DNA from: Paraburkholderia sp.
GTDB lineage: Bacteria > Pseudomonadota > Gammaproteobacteria > Burkholderiales > Burkholderiaceae
Direction: 5' to 3'
Length of the DNA: 64,000 bases
Assembly (NCBI GenBank): GCA_004322045.1
Contig: SCRN01000026.1
Span: forward strand, 26,145-90,144
Numbering within the stretch: the first letter of the stretch is position 1; every line of letters begins with the position of its first letter. Shown one piece after another: positions 39,543 to 48,842 of the stretch. The notes beneath the pieces were generated by a model. It did not search any database. It saw nothing but the letters and a program-made list of their open reading frames with translations, and was not told the origin of the DNA. The position numbers were made by a program, and so were the translations under genes.

Positions 39543-40571
39543 TCAAGTCGCGTTGGGCTCGTTCTTAGCTCTTTCCATCGCGTCCTGAATCGCTCGCCTC
39601 ACCCATAGAGGGGACAACGCGTCGGAAATTTCGGCGAAGAAGGTATCAGTTCCGTCGAATTTCGCGTCAGGAAACACCCATGCGCGGTCCGTCGACCGCT
39701 CGTACACAGCAACACCTCTTGGCGTAAGTTGCATTGAGAAGTAGCACGCTTGACGGCGTTCTTCAGGCACGGCCGTCAGAAACTGACCGCCGGGCTCAAG
39801 CACTTCCTGCGCCAGCGCACGGACATTTCGGCGCAACTTCGACATTGCATTATTGACCGTGCCTGGCGTTGATGCGCTCGTGACGCCGCCCCCAGGCGAG
39901 AAGTAAGCTTTCCCGTCGATGACTAACGGCGCGTCAAGTCCCGACTTTCGGAGCACCTTCCGGTCACCGTCGGTGGCCTCGCGCTCAAGAGCGAGCATTC
40001 CTTTGAGTTCGAATGGCTCGATGACGGCAGGCCAGTTTCTGGCGACCACTCGAATCAGGTCCTCACGAGCGAAAAGTAAGGAGTCCCCCGAGTGCGGAAG
40101 AATGTCGATGAGCAACGCCGCATCTGCACCAAACATCGCAAACAACAGGAAATCCCCGCGAGCCGAGAAATAGTCATCGGTCGAAGCTTCTGCCAAGTGC
40201 AGGTGATGAATGCCCCAGTCGGCCCACAGCAGGTCGGTCCTTTCGCTTCGCTTTTTCCCGCTTGAATCTGACCGAAGCAATCCCTTGCTTTGAAACGGGT
40301 TGATATCATCGCCGTTCCGAATGGCGCGTTCGAGTGACCGAAGCGCACTGGCGACGGGCTCATCAAGCAACTTGGGAAACCGGTCAGAGGCGTAAATCTG
40401 GCGCGGGCGGGGGTCGATTGTCCGCAGTCGGAAATCCATCCACCGGAGCAATGGAACGTGCAGTCCATCGACGTCGCCGCTGTGCTTGAGGCCGAATCCT
40501 GTTAGAAGGTCGGCAGCAATCTGGTCGACGTTGCAAAAGAACTCTTCGTTCAGTTCCTCAAGTGTCTGCAC
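39543..40571 (-). CDS. Hypothetical protein, cargo of the Tn7-like element
   Basis: Not recognised. The call uses GTG 40569-40571 (342 residues) because AAAGGAGG stands just before it, though only 3 nt away; a TTG at 40608-40610 would give 355 residues. It is a soluble mixed alpha/beta protein with an acidic N-terminus (VQTLEELNEEFFCNVDQIAA), a segment SERTDLLWADWGIHHLHL with two conserved-looking His, and SMQLTPRGVAVYERSTDRAW near the C-terminus. It faces the AbiE genes. As the only other cargo, it is a candidate defence gene by location only. Confidence 0.75.
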   Translation of the reverse strand: MQTLEELNEEFFCNVDQIAADLLTGFGLKHSGDVDGLHVPLLRWMDFRLRTIDPRPRQIYASDRFPKLLDEPVASALRSLERAIRNGDDINPFQSKGLLRSDSSGKKRSERTDLLWADWGIHHLHLAEASTDDYFSARGDFLLFAMFGADAALLIDILPHSGDSLLFAREDLIRVVARNWPAVIEPFELKGMLALEREATDGDRKVLRKSGLDAPLVIDGKAYFSPGGGVTSASTPGTVNNAMSKLRRNVRALAQEVLEPGGQFLTAVPEERRQACYFSMQLTPRGVAVYERSTDRAWVFPDAKFDGTDTFFAEISDALSPLWVRRAIQDAMERAKNEPNAT

Positions 40572-40756
40572 GGTCCTCCTTTGAGCAAAGGATGGGTCTG
40601 TCGCGGCCAATGGGAGCTAGCTCAGCGGCGAAGCGCATCCGCCCCATCGGCTACTCGCTACCGTCCCAACCAAAGGTGGCGCATCAGCCGGCGCATCGGT
40701 GGACGTTACGTTCGCTGGCGCGTCGAAGTCTTCAGCCCAGAGCATCGACGCACTGA

Positions 40757-40822
40757 ACTGAAGACTTTTTTGGAACACTGAAAGCTTTCTTGTCACACTG
40801 AAGACGTTTTTGTAACGTCACA
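40757..40822 (-). repeat. Right end: terminal inverted repeat and tightly packed repeats
   Basis: Three sites lie in a row on the plus-strand text: ACTGAAGACTTTTTTGG (40757-40773), ACTGAAAGCTTTCTTGT (40777-40793) and ACTGAAGACGTTTTTGT (40797-40813), the last running into the terminal CACA at 40822. The 20-bp spacing and shared core match the left-end sites in inverted orientation. The target duplication CCCTA follows at 40823-40827. Confidence 0.8.
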
Positions 40823-40832
40823 CCCTACCCGC

Positions 40833-42434
40833 TTACATATTCTTCTTGAAAGGTGCGCCCGAATGCTCGCGCAACTCGTTGAAGACGATGTTCGGCCACG
40901 CTTTTTGCGCGACTTCGATTTCGGAGATGTGCGAAGCGAGGTACGTGGGCGCGTTAGCAGCGTCCAACGCCATGCGCGCCGCGTAGGCATCGGTGAAGCG
41001 CCGCAACTCCGCGGGATCGCTGCAGGTCACCCAGCGCGACATCCGATAACGAGCCGGCATGATGCGCACGTCGACCTTGTATTCGGCCGATAGCCGGTGC
41101 GAGACGACCTCGAACTGCAACTGCCCCACGGCGCCGAGAATCATCGAGCCGCCATGTGCCGGACGAAACACCTGGATCGCGCCTTCTTCACCGAGTTGCT
41201 TGAGCGCCTCACCCAACTGTTTCGCGCGCATGGGATCGACGACTTCGACCGTTTGGAAAATCTCCGGCGCGAAAAACGGCAGGCCGACGAATTGCAGCAT
41301 TTCGCCTTCGGTGAGCGTGTCGCCCAAGCTCAGCGTGCCATGGTTCGGGATGCCGATGATGTCGCCGGGATAGGCCTCGCTCACCGTTTCGCGCCGCTGC
41401 GAAAGAAACGTCACCACGTTGTTGGCGCGGAACGTCTTGCCCGAGCGCGTCACCTTGAGCGCCATGCCGCGCTCGAAACGGCCCGAGCACACCCGAATGA
41501 ACGCGACGCGATCGCGGTGCGCAAGATCCATATTGGCTTGCACCTTGAATACGACGCCGGTGAACTTCGCCTCGTCGGGCTGCACGGGACGCTGCACGGC
41601 CATGCGCATCGACGGCGGCGGCGCCAGTTCGACCAGCGCGTCGAGAATTTCCTTGACGCCGAAGTTGTTGATCGCCGAGCCGAACAGCACGGGCGATTGC
41701 TGGCCCGCCAAGAACGCTTCGCGATCGAACGAGGGCGTCGCCGCGCAAATGAGGTCGATTTCTTCCTTTGCCTTCTTCCAGGCAAAACCGAAACGCCGCT
41801 CCCCTTCTTCATCGTTCGGGCTCGACAACGTCTCGACGGCGCCCCCGGCCGTATCTTGTCCCGCGCGGAAAACCCGCACCTGGTCGCGCGTAATGTCATA
41901 CACGCCTTGAAATTCCTTGCCCATGCCGATGGGCCAGGTGAACGGCACGGCGGACACGCCAAGATGCTGCTCGATTTCGTCGAGCAGATCGAGCGGCGCG
42001 CGCACTTCGCGATCGAGCTTGTTGATGAACGTGACGATGGGCGTGCGGCGGCTGCGGCAGACCTCGAGCAGCTTCAGCGTTTGCGCCTCGACGCCGTTGG
42101 CGCCGTCGATCACCATGACCGCGGCGTCGACGGCCGTCAGAACGCGATACGTATCTTCAGAGAAATCTTCGTGGCCCGGCGTATCGAGCAGATTGATGAC
42201 GGCGTCGCCGTATTCGAACTGCATGACCGAACTGGCCACCGAGATGCCACGCTGCTTTTCGATCTCCATCCAATCGGAGGTCGCATAGCGATTGCTCTTC
42301 CGACCCTTAACGGTGCCCGCGATCTGGATCGCGCCCGAAAACAGCAGCAGCTTTTCGGTAAGCGTGGTTTTACCCGCATCGGGGTGGGAAATGACCGCAA
42401 ACGTGCGGCGGCGCTTGAGTTCGGCGACAGACAT
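40833..42434 (-). CDS. prfC: Peptide chain release factor 3
   Basis: 533 residues from ATG 42432-42434, matching the usual RF3 length. It is a translational GTPase that recycles RF1/RF2 from the ribosome. G1 SHPDAGKTTLTE (16-27), G2 QRGISVASSVMQF, G3 DTPGHEDFSEDTYR and G4 NKLD are intact, followed by domains II and III. Its stop codon lies 5 nt from the edge of the right target duplication of the Tn7-like element, so the reading frame is unaffected but its native downstream sequence has been moved 3.7 kb away. Confidence 0.96.
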   Translation of the reverse strand: MSVAELKRRRTFAVISHPDAGKTTLTEKLLLFSGAIQIAGTVKGRKSNRYATSDWMEIEKQRGISVASSVMQFEYGDAVINLLDTPGHEDFSEDTYRVLTAVDAAVMVIDGANGVEAQTLKLLEVCRSRRTPIVTFINKLDREVRAPLDLLDEIEQHLGVSAVPFTWPIGMGKEFQGVYDITRDQVRVFRAGQDTAGGAVETLSSPNDEEGERRFGFAWKKAKEEIDLICAATPSFDREAFLAGQQSPVLFGSAINNFGVKEILDALVELAPPPSMRMAVQRPVQPDEAKFTGVVFKVQANMDLAHRDRVAFIRVCSGRFERGMALKVTRSGKTFRANNVVTFLSQRRETVSEAYPGDIIGIPNHGTLSLGDTLTEGEMLQFVGLPFFAPEIFQTVEVVDPMRAKQLGEALKQLGEEGAIQVFRPAHGGSMILGAVGQLQFEVVSHRLSAEYKVDVRIMPARYRMSRWVTCSDPAELRRFTDAYAARMALDAANAPTYLASHISEIEVAQKAWPNIVFNELREHSGAPFKKNM

Positions 42435-42578
42435 CGTGTTCGGGGGGGAATTCGGGATTTGAGCGGCGCGGGGGCGATGATACACGCTCGTCCACCCGCG
42501 CGCTCGAAACCGTGCCGCCGCACGGTTTCGCGCCGACACTAAAGCGCCGGCAATCAGATCAGCGTTTCCCGGAAACGC

Positions 42579-44006
42579 TCACCGTCCGAACGCGGCGACG
42601 GCAGCCCCGCGAGCCTGAACTGCTTCCTCGTGCAATGGCGCGCCGCCACGCGGCCGGCCGATCGAGTAATACTCGATGCCGATTTCCTCCATCGCGCTCG
42701 GCTCGTACAGATTGCGCCCGTCGAACACGATAGGCTGCTTGAGGCGCGCCTTGAGGCTGTCGAAGTCCGGGCTCTTGAACGCCTTCCACTCGGTTAGCAC
42801 GACGAGCGCATCGGCAGCGGCCGCCACGTCCATTTGATCTTCGACGAACGTCAGCCGGGCGAGGACGGCGGGTTCGCTTCGCAGATCGGCGGCAAACGCG
42901 CGCTTCGCTTCTTTCATCGAAACGGGATCGAACGCAACGACGCGCGCGCCGCGCTCGAGCAACGCAGCGATCACGACACGGCTCGGCGCTTCGCGCATAT
43001 CGTCGGTGCCCGGCTTGAAAGCGAGGCCCCACACGCCGAATACGCAGTCGCTCAGGTCTTCGCCGAAGCGCGCCACGATTTTGTTGACGAGCACTTGCTT
43101 TTGCGCGGCGTTCACGGACGAGACGGCGTCGAGAATGCGCAGCGAATGTCCGTAGTCTTGCGCCGTCTGCATCAGCGCGCGCACGTCCTTCGGAAAACAC
43201 GACCCGCCGTAACCGCAGCCCGCATAGAGGAAGTGATAGCCGATGCGCGGATCGGAGCCGATGCCGCGACGCACGGACTCGATGTCGGCGCCCACGCGCT
43301 CGGCCAAATTCGCAAGCTCGTTCATGAACGAGATGCGCGTGGCCAGCATGGCGTTGGCGGCGTACTTCGTGAACTCGGCCGAGCGCACGTCCATGAACAG
43401 CATGCGTTCGCGATTGCGGTTGAACGGCGCATAGAGGCGCTTCATCGTCTCTCTCGCGCGCTCTCCGGGAACGTCTTCATCGCATCCCACGACGATCCGC
43501 TCCGGCCGCGTGAAGTCTTCGATGGCCGCTCCTTCCTTCAGGAATTCCGGGTTCGAAACGACGGAGAACATGCAGTCGAGCTCGCGCTGCGCCAATTGCT
43601 CGGCAATGGCGTCGCGCACCCGCCGCGCGGTGCCCACCGGCACCGTCGATTTGTCGACGACGACCGTGAAGCCTTCGATGTAGCGCCCAATCTCGCTCGC
43701 CGCGGCGAGCACGTATTGTAGATCGGCCGAGCCGTCTTCGCCGCTCGGCGTGCCGACAGCGATGAAAATCGCTTCGCGCTGCGTCATCGCGCGATGCGGA
43801 TCGGTAGTGAACGACAGCCGCCCTGCTGTTTTGTTGCGTGCGACGATTTCGTGCAAGCCGGGTTCGTGAATCGGAATGCCCCCCGACTCGAGCAGATCGA
43901 TCTTGCCCCGATCGACGTCGAAGCAACAGACATCGTTGCCGACGTCCGCGAGGCAAGCCGCCGTCACGAGGCCGACGTAGCCGCAGCCGATGATGGTCAC
44001 ATTCAT
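42579..44006 (-). CDS. ugd: UDP-glucose 6-dehydrogenase
   Basis: 475 residues. It oxidises UDP-glucose to UDP-glucuronate with two NAD+, feeding capsule, exopolysaccharide or aminoarabinose synthesis. The NAD-binding GCGYVG is at 7-12, and the catalytic cysteine in GGSCFPKD is near 270. The three UDPG_MGDP_dh domains are complete. No polysaccharide cluster is adjacent. The long, A/T-rich upstream region suggests regulated expression. Confidence 0.95.
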   Translation of the reverse strand: MNVTIIGCGYVGLVTAACLADVGNDVCCFDVDRGKIDLLESGGIPIHEPGLHEIVARNKTAGRLSFTTDPHRAMTQREAIFIAVGTPSGEDGSADLQYVLAAASEIGRYIEGFTVVVDKSTVPVGTARRVRDAIAEQLAQRELDCMFSVVSNPEFLKEGAAIEDFTRPERIVVGCDEDVPGERARETMKRLYAPFNRNRERMLFMDVRSAEFTKYAANAMLATRISFMNELANLAERVGADIESVRRGIGSDPRIGYHFLYAGCGYGGSCFPKDVRALMQTAQDYGHSLRILDAVSSVNAAQKQVLVNKIVARFGEDLSDCVFGVWGLAFKPGTDDMREAPSRVVIAALLERGARVVAFDPVSMKEAKRAFAADLRSEPAVLARLTFVEDQMDVAAAADALVVLTEWKAFKSPDFDSLKARLKQPIVFDGRNLYEPSAMEEIGIEYYSIGRPRGGAPLHEEAVQARGAAVAAFGR

Positions 44007-44596
44007 GGTGGTGGCCCTTCAAGAAACAACGAGAAACGGGGTGCAGTGGATCAGGTGGGCGCGCTTGCTGGCGCGCAAGCCCACCGGCAGAGCGGTTATC
44101 AGGCACTAACAAAAAGCTGACAGCAAGATCAGAAAAATATCGCGAAAATTTCGCAGTTCGCGCGAGCCGATAATCTTTCGGATTTTTTTGTGGCAGACGC
44201 AAGTAACCGGCCGCATGCACCAACAGAAGTCGGTTACGGTTTTTTTGTCGATTTACTTCCTGTCACACTTTGAAGGTGTCAACGCCCGGTGATGATTTGA
44301 ATTCTGCGATGTCTGGTTGTCTGCTCGACGTTGAATGCGTTGAATTTGAATGCGCTGCATGCCCACGCCATGCCAGCGCAATCGTGTACCGGCACCCACC
44401 CCGATCGAACCGGCACGCAGGGGCGCGGCGCTTGCGCAATAGTCGGACGGGCGCCAGGCGCTTTCGGTGCAGGACTATGACCGGTTGCGGCGGGGAGCAA
44501 GCCGAGGGCCGTGCGCGCTCGCATTTGGCGCGCACGGCCGAACCACGAGGCCGTTACATCAAGCACCAGGGGCAGGAGCCGCGTGGCGGGCTCCGC
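44007..44596. other. ugd upstream region with stem-loops
   Basis: 590 bp with no gene. A strong stem GGTGGGC...GCCCACC lies at about 44054-44085, about 50 nt before the ugd start on the minus strand, where it would fold in the leader. Two T-runs that could end plus-strand transcripts follow CCGA/TCGG (44167-44181, T7 at 44183) and GTAACCG/CGGTTAC (44203-44237, T7 at 44240), although no plus-strand gene precedes them. Confidence 0.45.
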
Positions 44597-45634
44597 TCAG
44601 GCGTGGTACAGCACCTCTGGAGGCTTCGCATCGCCGCGGCCGTCCGCGTGCGTGTGAAGCAGCCATTCCGGCGTGCGGTTGCTGCGGATCAAGCTCGGCT
44701 CGATCGTCGGGGGAGCGCTTTGCGGGCTGGCCGCGGCCCTCGGTGCGCCAGCCTCCGCTTCCACCGTCGGTTTCGCATCGGGCTGCGGCGTAGCGCCGGC
44801 ATCCGCAACGACTTCGAGGCGCGGCTGCGCGGCAGCGACGTGTCGATCGATCCAATCGCGTGCCCAGTCCAGGGCGTAGCGCTCGGCGCTGTCGCGATCG
44901 GTGAACCGCGGGCCGATCAAGCCGGAGCGCTCCACACGCCGGCCGTCCTTGACGATTTCTGTCGATGCCCGATAACTCAGTTGGAACTGCTTCGCGACGG
45001 GTTGAGCCGATGCGTGAATGATGAAATGACGGTATCCCTCGGAGCGTTTGGTCACGATCATCGAATCGACTAGCTGCGTGTCGTGCGAACGATCGTCGCT
45101 CGCGCGCAATTGCACGCCGGGCGTTGGTGCGCGCCGAGACGACGCTACGGGAGCCTCGCCACGTACCGTGTTTGAGCAGGCATTGATCGCGGCGCCGTAC
45201 TCGTTCGTTTCGCGGTCGTCCAATTCGCCGTTGGTCGACTGCCACGACTCCGGGTTCGTCCAGAATACGCCGCGCAGGCGAGGCGACTCGGGCGCCGGCA
45301 CGGGCGCAGCCTTGGGCGCCGGGCTCTGTGGGGCGGCCTCGGGCTGCGGCACATAGGCGAACGTGCGACCGAACTCCGATAGCACCTTGATAATTTCGGA
45401 CAAGGTGCCGTCGGCGAGCCAGTCGTCGAAACGGCGCCGGCAGGTTGGTCCGGAGGGATAGCGGGCGGGCAATTTGGACCATCGCTCGCCCGTCGTCAAT
45501 ATCCAAAGCACCGCGTTTGCTACGACGCGCGGTTCGGCGCGAGGCCGGCCGCGGCGATGCGGATGCATAGGCTCGTCAGCCGCCAGCGGCGCTAGACGAG
45601 CCCACTCGTCGTCGGTCAATTCCTCAAAGAACAT
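44597..45634 (-). CDS. IS5-type transposase N-terminal domain (DUF4096) fused to an unrelated C-terminus
   Basis: 345 residues from ATG 45632-45634. Residues 1-85 match the DNA-binding start of IS5-group transposases: FFEELTDDEWARLAPLAADE, then RRGRPRAEPRVVANAVLWIL and TCRRRFDDW. No DDE catalytic domain follows. Instead there is a Pro/Ala linker, a globular part (about 120-270, RHFIIHASAQPVAKQFQLSYR, DSAERYALDWARDWIDRHV) and a low-complexity tail. No inverted repeats flank it. It looks like a domesticated transposase domain, perhaps a regulator. The function is not known. Confidence 0.72.
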   Translation of the reverse strand: MFFEELTDDEWARLAPLAADEPMHPHRRGRPRAEPRVVANAVLWILTTGERWSKLPARYPSGPTCRRRFDDWLADGTLSEIIKVLSEFGRTFAYVPQPEAAPQSPAPKAAPVPAPESPRLRGVFWTNPESWQSTNGELDDRETNEYGAAINACSNTVRGEAPVASSRRAPTPGVQLRASDDRSHDTQLVDSMIVTKRSEGYRHFIIHASAQPVAKQFQLSYRASTEIVKDGRRVERSGLIGPRFTDRDSAERYALDWARDWIDRHVAAAQPRLEVVADAGATPQPDAKPTVEAEAGAPRAAASPQSAPPTIEPSLIRSNRTPEWLLHTHADGRGDAKPPEVLYHA

Positions 45635-46089
45635 GTTTTTCTCCACGCAGCCTGGCCCGGCTGCGACACTTGGTCGACGAGAATGGCCTACTCCCGGCGA
45701 CCGCCAGGTTGCACACATTGTTTTGTTCTGGTGTTACTGCGAATCAAAATCGCACACCGGCTGTGCGACTTTGCCCTCGGTTGACGCACAAAAGGCGTTC
45801 TCGCTCGTGCATGGGAAAATAGCGCAGAAAGCATACCATCGCGACAGCGCAACAAAAATCATGCCACGCTAAATATCGCGCATAGCCAATCACCCGAGCG
45901 AAGCATCGTGCCCGATGTGAATTCCTGCGAGAGGTGTCAATATTAGAATATTTTTTGCGGACCGCAATCGGGTGATATGTAACCAAGTGATTCCAAAACG
46001 ATTTCAGCGCTCATAATGACGAGCGAATCTGTCATCTCGCGCAATAAATAGAACACGCAATCGTTTGCGTGATGCAAACGTACCCCATT
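45635..46089. other. Intergenic region, AT-richer than surroundings
   Basis: 455 bp between the transposase-domain gene start and the DUF3501 gene end, both on the minus strand. It should contain the promoter of the former. I could not assign promoter boxes, a terminator or an RNA gene with confidence. Confidence 0.4.
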
Positions 46090-46671
46090 TCAATCCAGGT
46101 CCGCCACGAGCGAGCGCGCTACGGCGGGCTTGATTTCGCATGCCGTTATGGGGTAATGAGGGTGGTCGCAGCCCAACACCAGTGGCGCACCGGCCTGAGC
46201 GGCAAGCTTTGACCGATCGGTCAATTCGAAACGAAGAAAATGAACAGCGGAAGTTTTTTCACTATTGTCTCGTGGCAGATCTTCGTCCGCGATTGCGTAG
46301 ACGGGCGCCTCGCTCCCAATACGCACATAGACCCTACGCTCTATGCCGATTAGGCGGGCCAGCGCCGCGCGTCGTTCGGCTTCGTTCTCGTACTCGATTT
46401 GCATGGTCGCTTTGAAATTGTTACCGTCCGGTACGAGCGGTAAATACGCCGCCAACTCGGCAGCAATTCCCTCTTCATCGAAAATTTTTTCTATCTGAAG
46501 CATTTCTTGTATCTGATAGCGAATGGTCGTTTCATCCTCGAACAAAAAAGTCAGATGATTGCCGAGTTGGACGTACCTGTTTTTCTTATGCTCGATAACT
46601 TCCGCACGCGCGCGATCGCGAATCTTTGCGTAAGCTTCGAGCGTCAATAGGGAATTGCGTGAGATGGTCAT
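46090..46671 (-). CDS. DUF3501 family protein
   Basis: 193 residues. The start ITRNSLLTLEAYAKIRDRAR-like segment (seen here as ISRNSLLTLEAYAKIRDRAR) and FLFEDETTIRYQIQEMLQIE are characteristic of DUF3501. Function is unknown, but the family is repeatedly found next to rubrerythrin and a heterodisulfide-reductase-like Fe-S protein, exactly as here. It is the last gene of that operon, 33 nt after the Fe-S gene. Confidence 0.9.
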   Translation of the reverse strand: MTISRNSLLTLEAYAKIRDRARAEVIEHKKNRYVQLGNHLTFLFEDETTIRYQIQEMLQIEKIFDEEGIAAELAAYLPLVPDGNNFKATMQIEYENEAERRAALARLIGIERRVYVRIGSEAPVYAIADEDLPRDNSEKTSAVHFLRFELTDRSKLAAQAGAPLVLGCDHPHYPITACEIKPAVARSLVADLD

Positions 46672-46704
46672 TTACATTTCCTCGCAACTGCGTAAACCGC
46701 CGTC

Positions 46705-48042
46705 CTAGATTCCGTATGCTTTGCGTAGAAGCGTCAATGGATGAGCGAGCGTCGGGCTTTCTACTCCCTGCTCTTCGATCCCTTGCGCGATGTGATGGCC
46801 TGCGAGTTGGCAGTCCGACGCAATATAGGCAGGCACCGGTTCGGACATCGCCTTGAAGACGGGCTGACCGATACGCATCGCGGTCGCATGAAATGCCTTC
46901 TTCACGCCGAACGTCCCCGCATGCCCCGAGCAGCGCTCGACTACCTTCAACGCGGTTCCCGGTATCAATGAAAGCATGTCGTAGGTTTTTCGGCCCAAGT
47001 TCTGTACACGGCCATGACAGGGCACGTGATACGACACGGCGCCCAACGCATGCACAAAGTCAGTCTTCAACAGGCCGTCCTTATGACGCGCGACGAAGTA
47101 CTCGAACGGGTCCCAGAACGCCTCGGCCACCGCGCGCACGGGCGCATCGCCCGGGAACATCAAGGGCAGTTCCTGCTTGTACATCAACACGCAGCTCGGG
47201 ATCGCCGCCAGTAGCGCGAAGCCGTCCTCGGCATAACGGGCAAGCACGGGGATGTTCTTTTCCTTTTTGGCCGCCACGCCCTCGAGATTGCCTTGTTCGA
47301 GCAACGGCATGCCGCAGCACGCCTCCTTATCGACGAGCACGTACGGAATCTCGTTGTGTTCGAGCACGGCAAGCAAGTCGTGGCCGATGCCCGGCTCGTT
47401 AAAGTTGACGTAGCAGGTTGCGTAGACGGCCACCTTCCCCGGCGTACGCTCGCCGTCGCGCACCGCGTATTCGGGCGATGGCTTCGCATGCGGGCGAAAC
47501 TTTCGTTCCGCGAAACCGGGCAGCCAGGCGTTGCGATCGACGCCTAGCGCGCGCTCCATTGCCGCGCGCGCGGGCTTGGTGTTATTGACCGCATTCACGG
47601 TTTGCGTGACGACCGGAATGCCCGCCAAATGCCCCAGTGCATCGGTGTTGGAAATCAGTTTGTCGCGCAGTGCGACTTCGCCGCGTCGATAACGTGCCGC
47701 CTTCGCACGCAGCATGAGATGCGGAAAATCCACGTCCCAGGGGTGCGGCGGCACATACGGGCACTTCGTCATATAACAAAGATCGCAGAGGTAGCACTGA
47801 TCGACCACCTTCGGGAACGCGCTGCGCTCGACATCATGGGCCTCGCCGCTGTCCGTTTCATCGACAAGGTCGAACAGCGAAGGAAATGCGCCGCATAGCG
47901 ACACGCAGCGCCGGCATCCCGCGCAGATATCGAAGACGCGAGCGAGCTCCGTATCGATTGCGGCTTGATCGTAGAAGTCCGGGGAGCGCCAATCGAGCGG
48001 ATGGCGCGTAGGCGCCTCGAGACTGCCTTCTTTGTGGGGCAT
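46705..48042 (-). CDS. Iron-sulfur protein with CCG domains (heterodisulfide reductase/GlpC-like)
   Basis: 445 residues. Two ferredoxin-type 4Fe-4S motifs are visible: C40, C43, C46, C50 in CAGCRRCVSLC, and C83, C86, C89, C94. Two cysteine-rich CCG-type domains follow, with CYVNFNEPGIGHDLL...KEACCGMPLLEQGN and CHGRVQNLG...CSGHAGTFG. Relatives pass electrons between flavoproteins and quinones. The operon with rubrerythrin suggests electron supply for peroxide reduction, by inference. Confidence 0.9.
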   Translation of the reverse strand: MPHKEGSLEAPTRHPLDWRSPDFYDQAAIDTELARVFDICAGCRRCVSLCGAFPSLFDLVDETDSGEAHDVERSAFPKVVDQCYLCDLCYMTKCPYVPPHPWDVDFPHLMLRAKAARYRRGEVALRDKLISNTDALGHLAGIPVVTQTVNAVNNTKPARAAMERALGVDRNAWLPGFAERKFRPHAKPSPEYAVRDGERTPGKVAVYATCYVNFNEPGIGHDLLAVLEHNEIPYVLVDKEACCGMPLLEQGNLEGVAAKKEKNIPVLARYAEDGFALLAAIPSCVLMYKQELPLMFPGDAPVRAVAEAFWDPFEYFVARHKDGLLKTDFVHALGAVSYHVPCHGRVQNLGRKTYDMLSLIPGTALKVVERCSGHAGTFGVKKAFHATAMRIGQPVFKAMSEPVPAYIASDCQLAGHHIAQGIEEQGVESPTLAHPLTLLRKAYGI

Positions 48043-48172
48043 GGATGCGCTCCGTGACTGTCCTATGGCTGCCGCAAGCAGCGCTCGACACCGGCCGGTC
48101 CGAACGCGCGCGCCTTATCCCCGCGACGCAGGCCTCACGGTGGCGAACGCTGGACGACCGTGCAACCCGCGA

Positions 48173-48595
48173 TCAATCGGACAAGGCCTCGAGCGCTTTC
48201 GTGTAGCGGTTGGCGTGGCTGCGCTCGGCCTTGGCAAGCGTCTCGAACCAATTGGCAATTTCGTCGAAGCCTTCCTCGCGCGCCGTTTTCGCCATGCCCG
48301 GATACATGTCGGTGTACTCGTGCGTTTCTCCGGCGATAGCCGCTTGCAGGTTCTGCCGGGAGGTGCCGAACGGCAGTCCCGTTGCCGGATCGCCTACCGC
48401 TTCCAGATATTCGAGGTGACCGTGGGCGTGGCCCGTCTCGCCTTCGGCCGTCGAGCGAAACAGCGCAGCAACGTCGTTTTGACCTTCGACATCGGCTTTC
48501 GCCGCGAAATAGAGGTAGCGGCGATTCGCTTGCGATTCGCCTGCAAACGCAGCCTTGAGATTGTCTTCCGTCTTGGAGCCTTTCAACTGAGCCAT
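48173..48595 (-). CDS. Rubrerythrin (diiron peroxidase without rubredoxin domain)
   Basis: 140 residues, the ferritin-like domain only. Ligand helices are [44 protein letters not shown] and AERSHANRY, giving the Glu and His set of a diiron site. Classical rubrerythrins have a C-terminal rubredoxin domain of about 40 residues, which is absent, so an external electron donor is required. The neighbouring Fe-S protein is the obvious candidate. First gene of the operon. Confidence 0.93.
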   Translation of the reverse strand: MAQLKGSKTEDNLKAAFAGESQANRRYLYFAAKADVEGQNDVAALFRSTAEGETGHAHGHLEYLEAVGDPATGLPFGTSRQNLQAAIAGETHEYTDMYPGMAKTAREEGFDEIANWFETLAKAERSHANRYTKALEALSD

Positions 48596-48842
48596 TGTGA
48601 GCCTCCTTCATGGACAGGACCCGCGGGTCGGCTGTCGCGGCCGATCCTCTTGTGCGGTAGGTGGGGAGCGCGCGCAGCGCCGGGCGAGACGCAATGCGTC
48701 GCCTATTGAATCTAGGATGAACCCAAACCGTTCCCCAATTGACAATTTCTATGCGGCCGATAGCGCGTCCTCCTATCTGTGCAGCGTGGCGCCCCCGTGC
48801 CGGCGCGGTCATCGTTCGATCCCAGCGCAGCGAGCGACATCG

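Larger units (their letters stand above)
37148..40822. mobile_element. Cargo-only Tn7-like transposon (no transposase genes), 3675 bp
   Basis: The two ends are 23-bp inverted repeats with two mismatches: TGTGACGTTA at the left edge (37148) and TAACGTCACA at the right edge (ending 40822). Directly outside both ends is CCCTA (37143-37147 and 40823-40827), a 5-bp target duplication. Inside each end are repeats built on AAAG(C/T)(C/T)TTCAGT, three spaced on the left and three packed every ~20 bp on the right. That asymmetry and the resemblance to Tn7's AAAGTCTTAAACT TnsB sites point to the Tn7 group. No tns gene is present. It carries AbiE and one unknown gene. Confidence 0.85.

Noticed and set aside
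37148..40822. An SXT/R391-type integrative element at prfC
   Set aside because: Those insert in the 5' end of prfC by a tyrosine recombinase. Here the insertion is beyond the 3' end, with inverted repeats and a 5-bp duplication.
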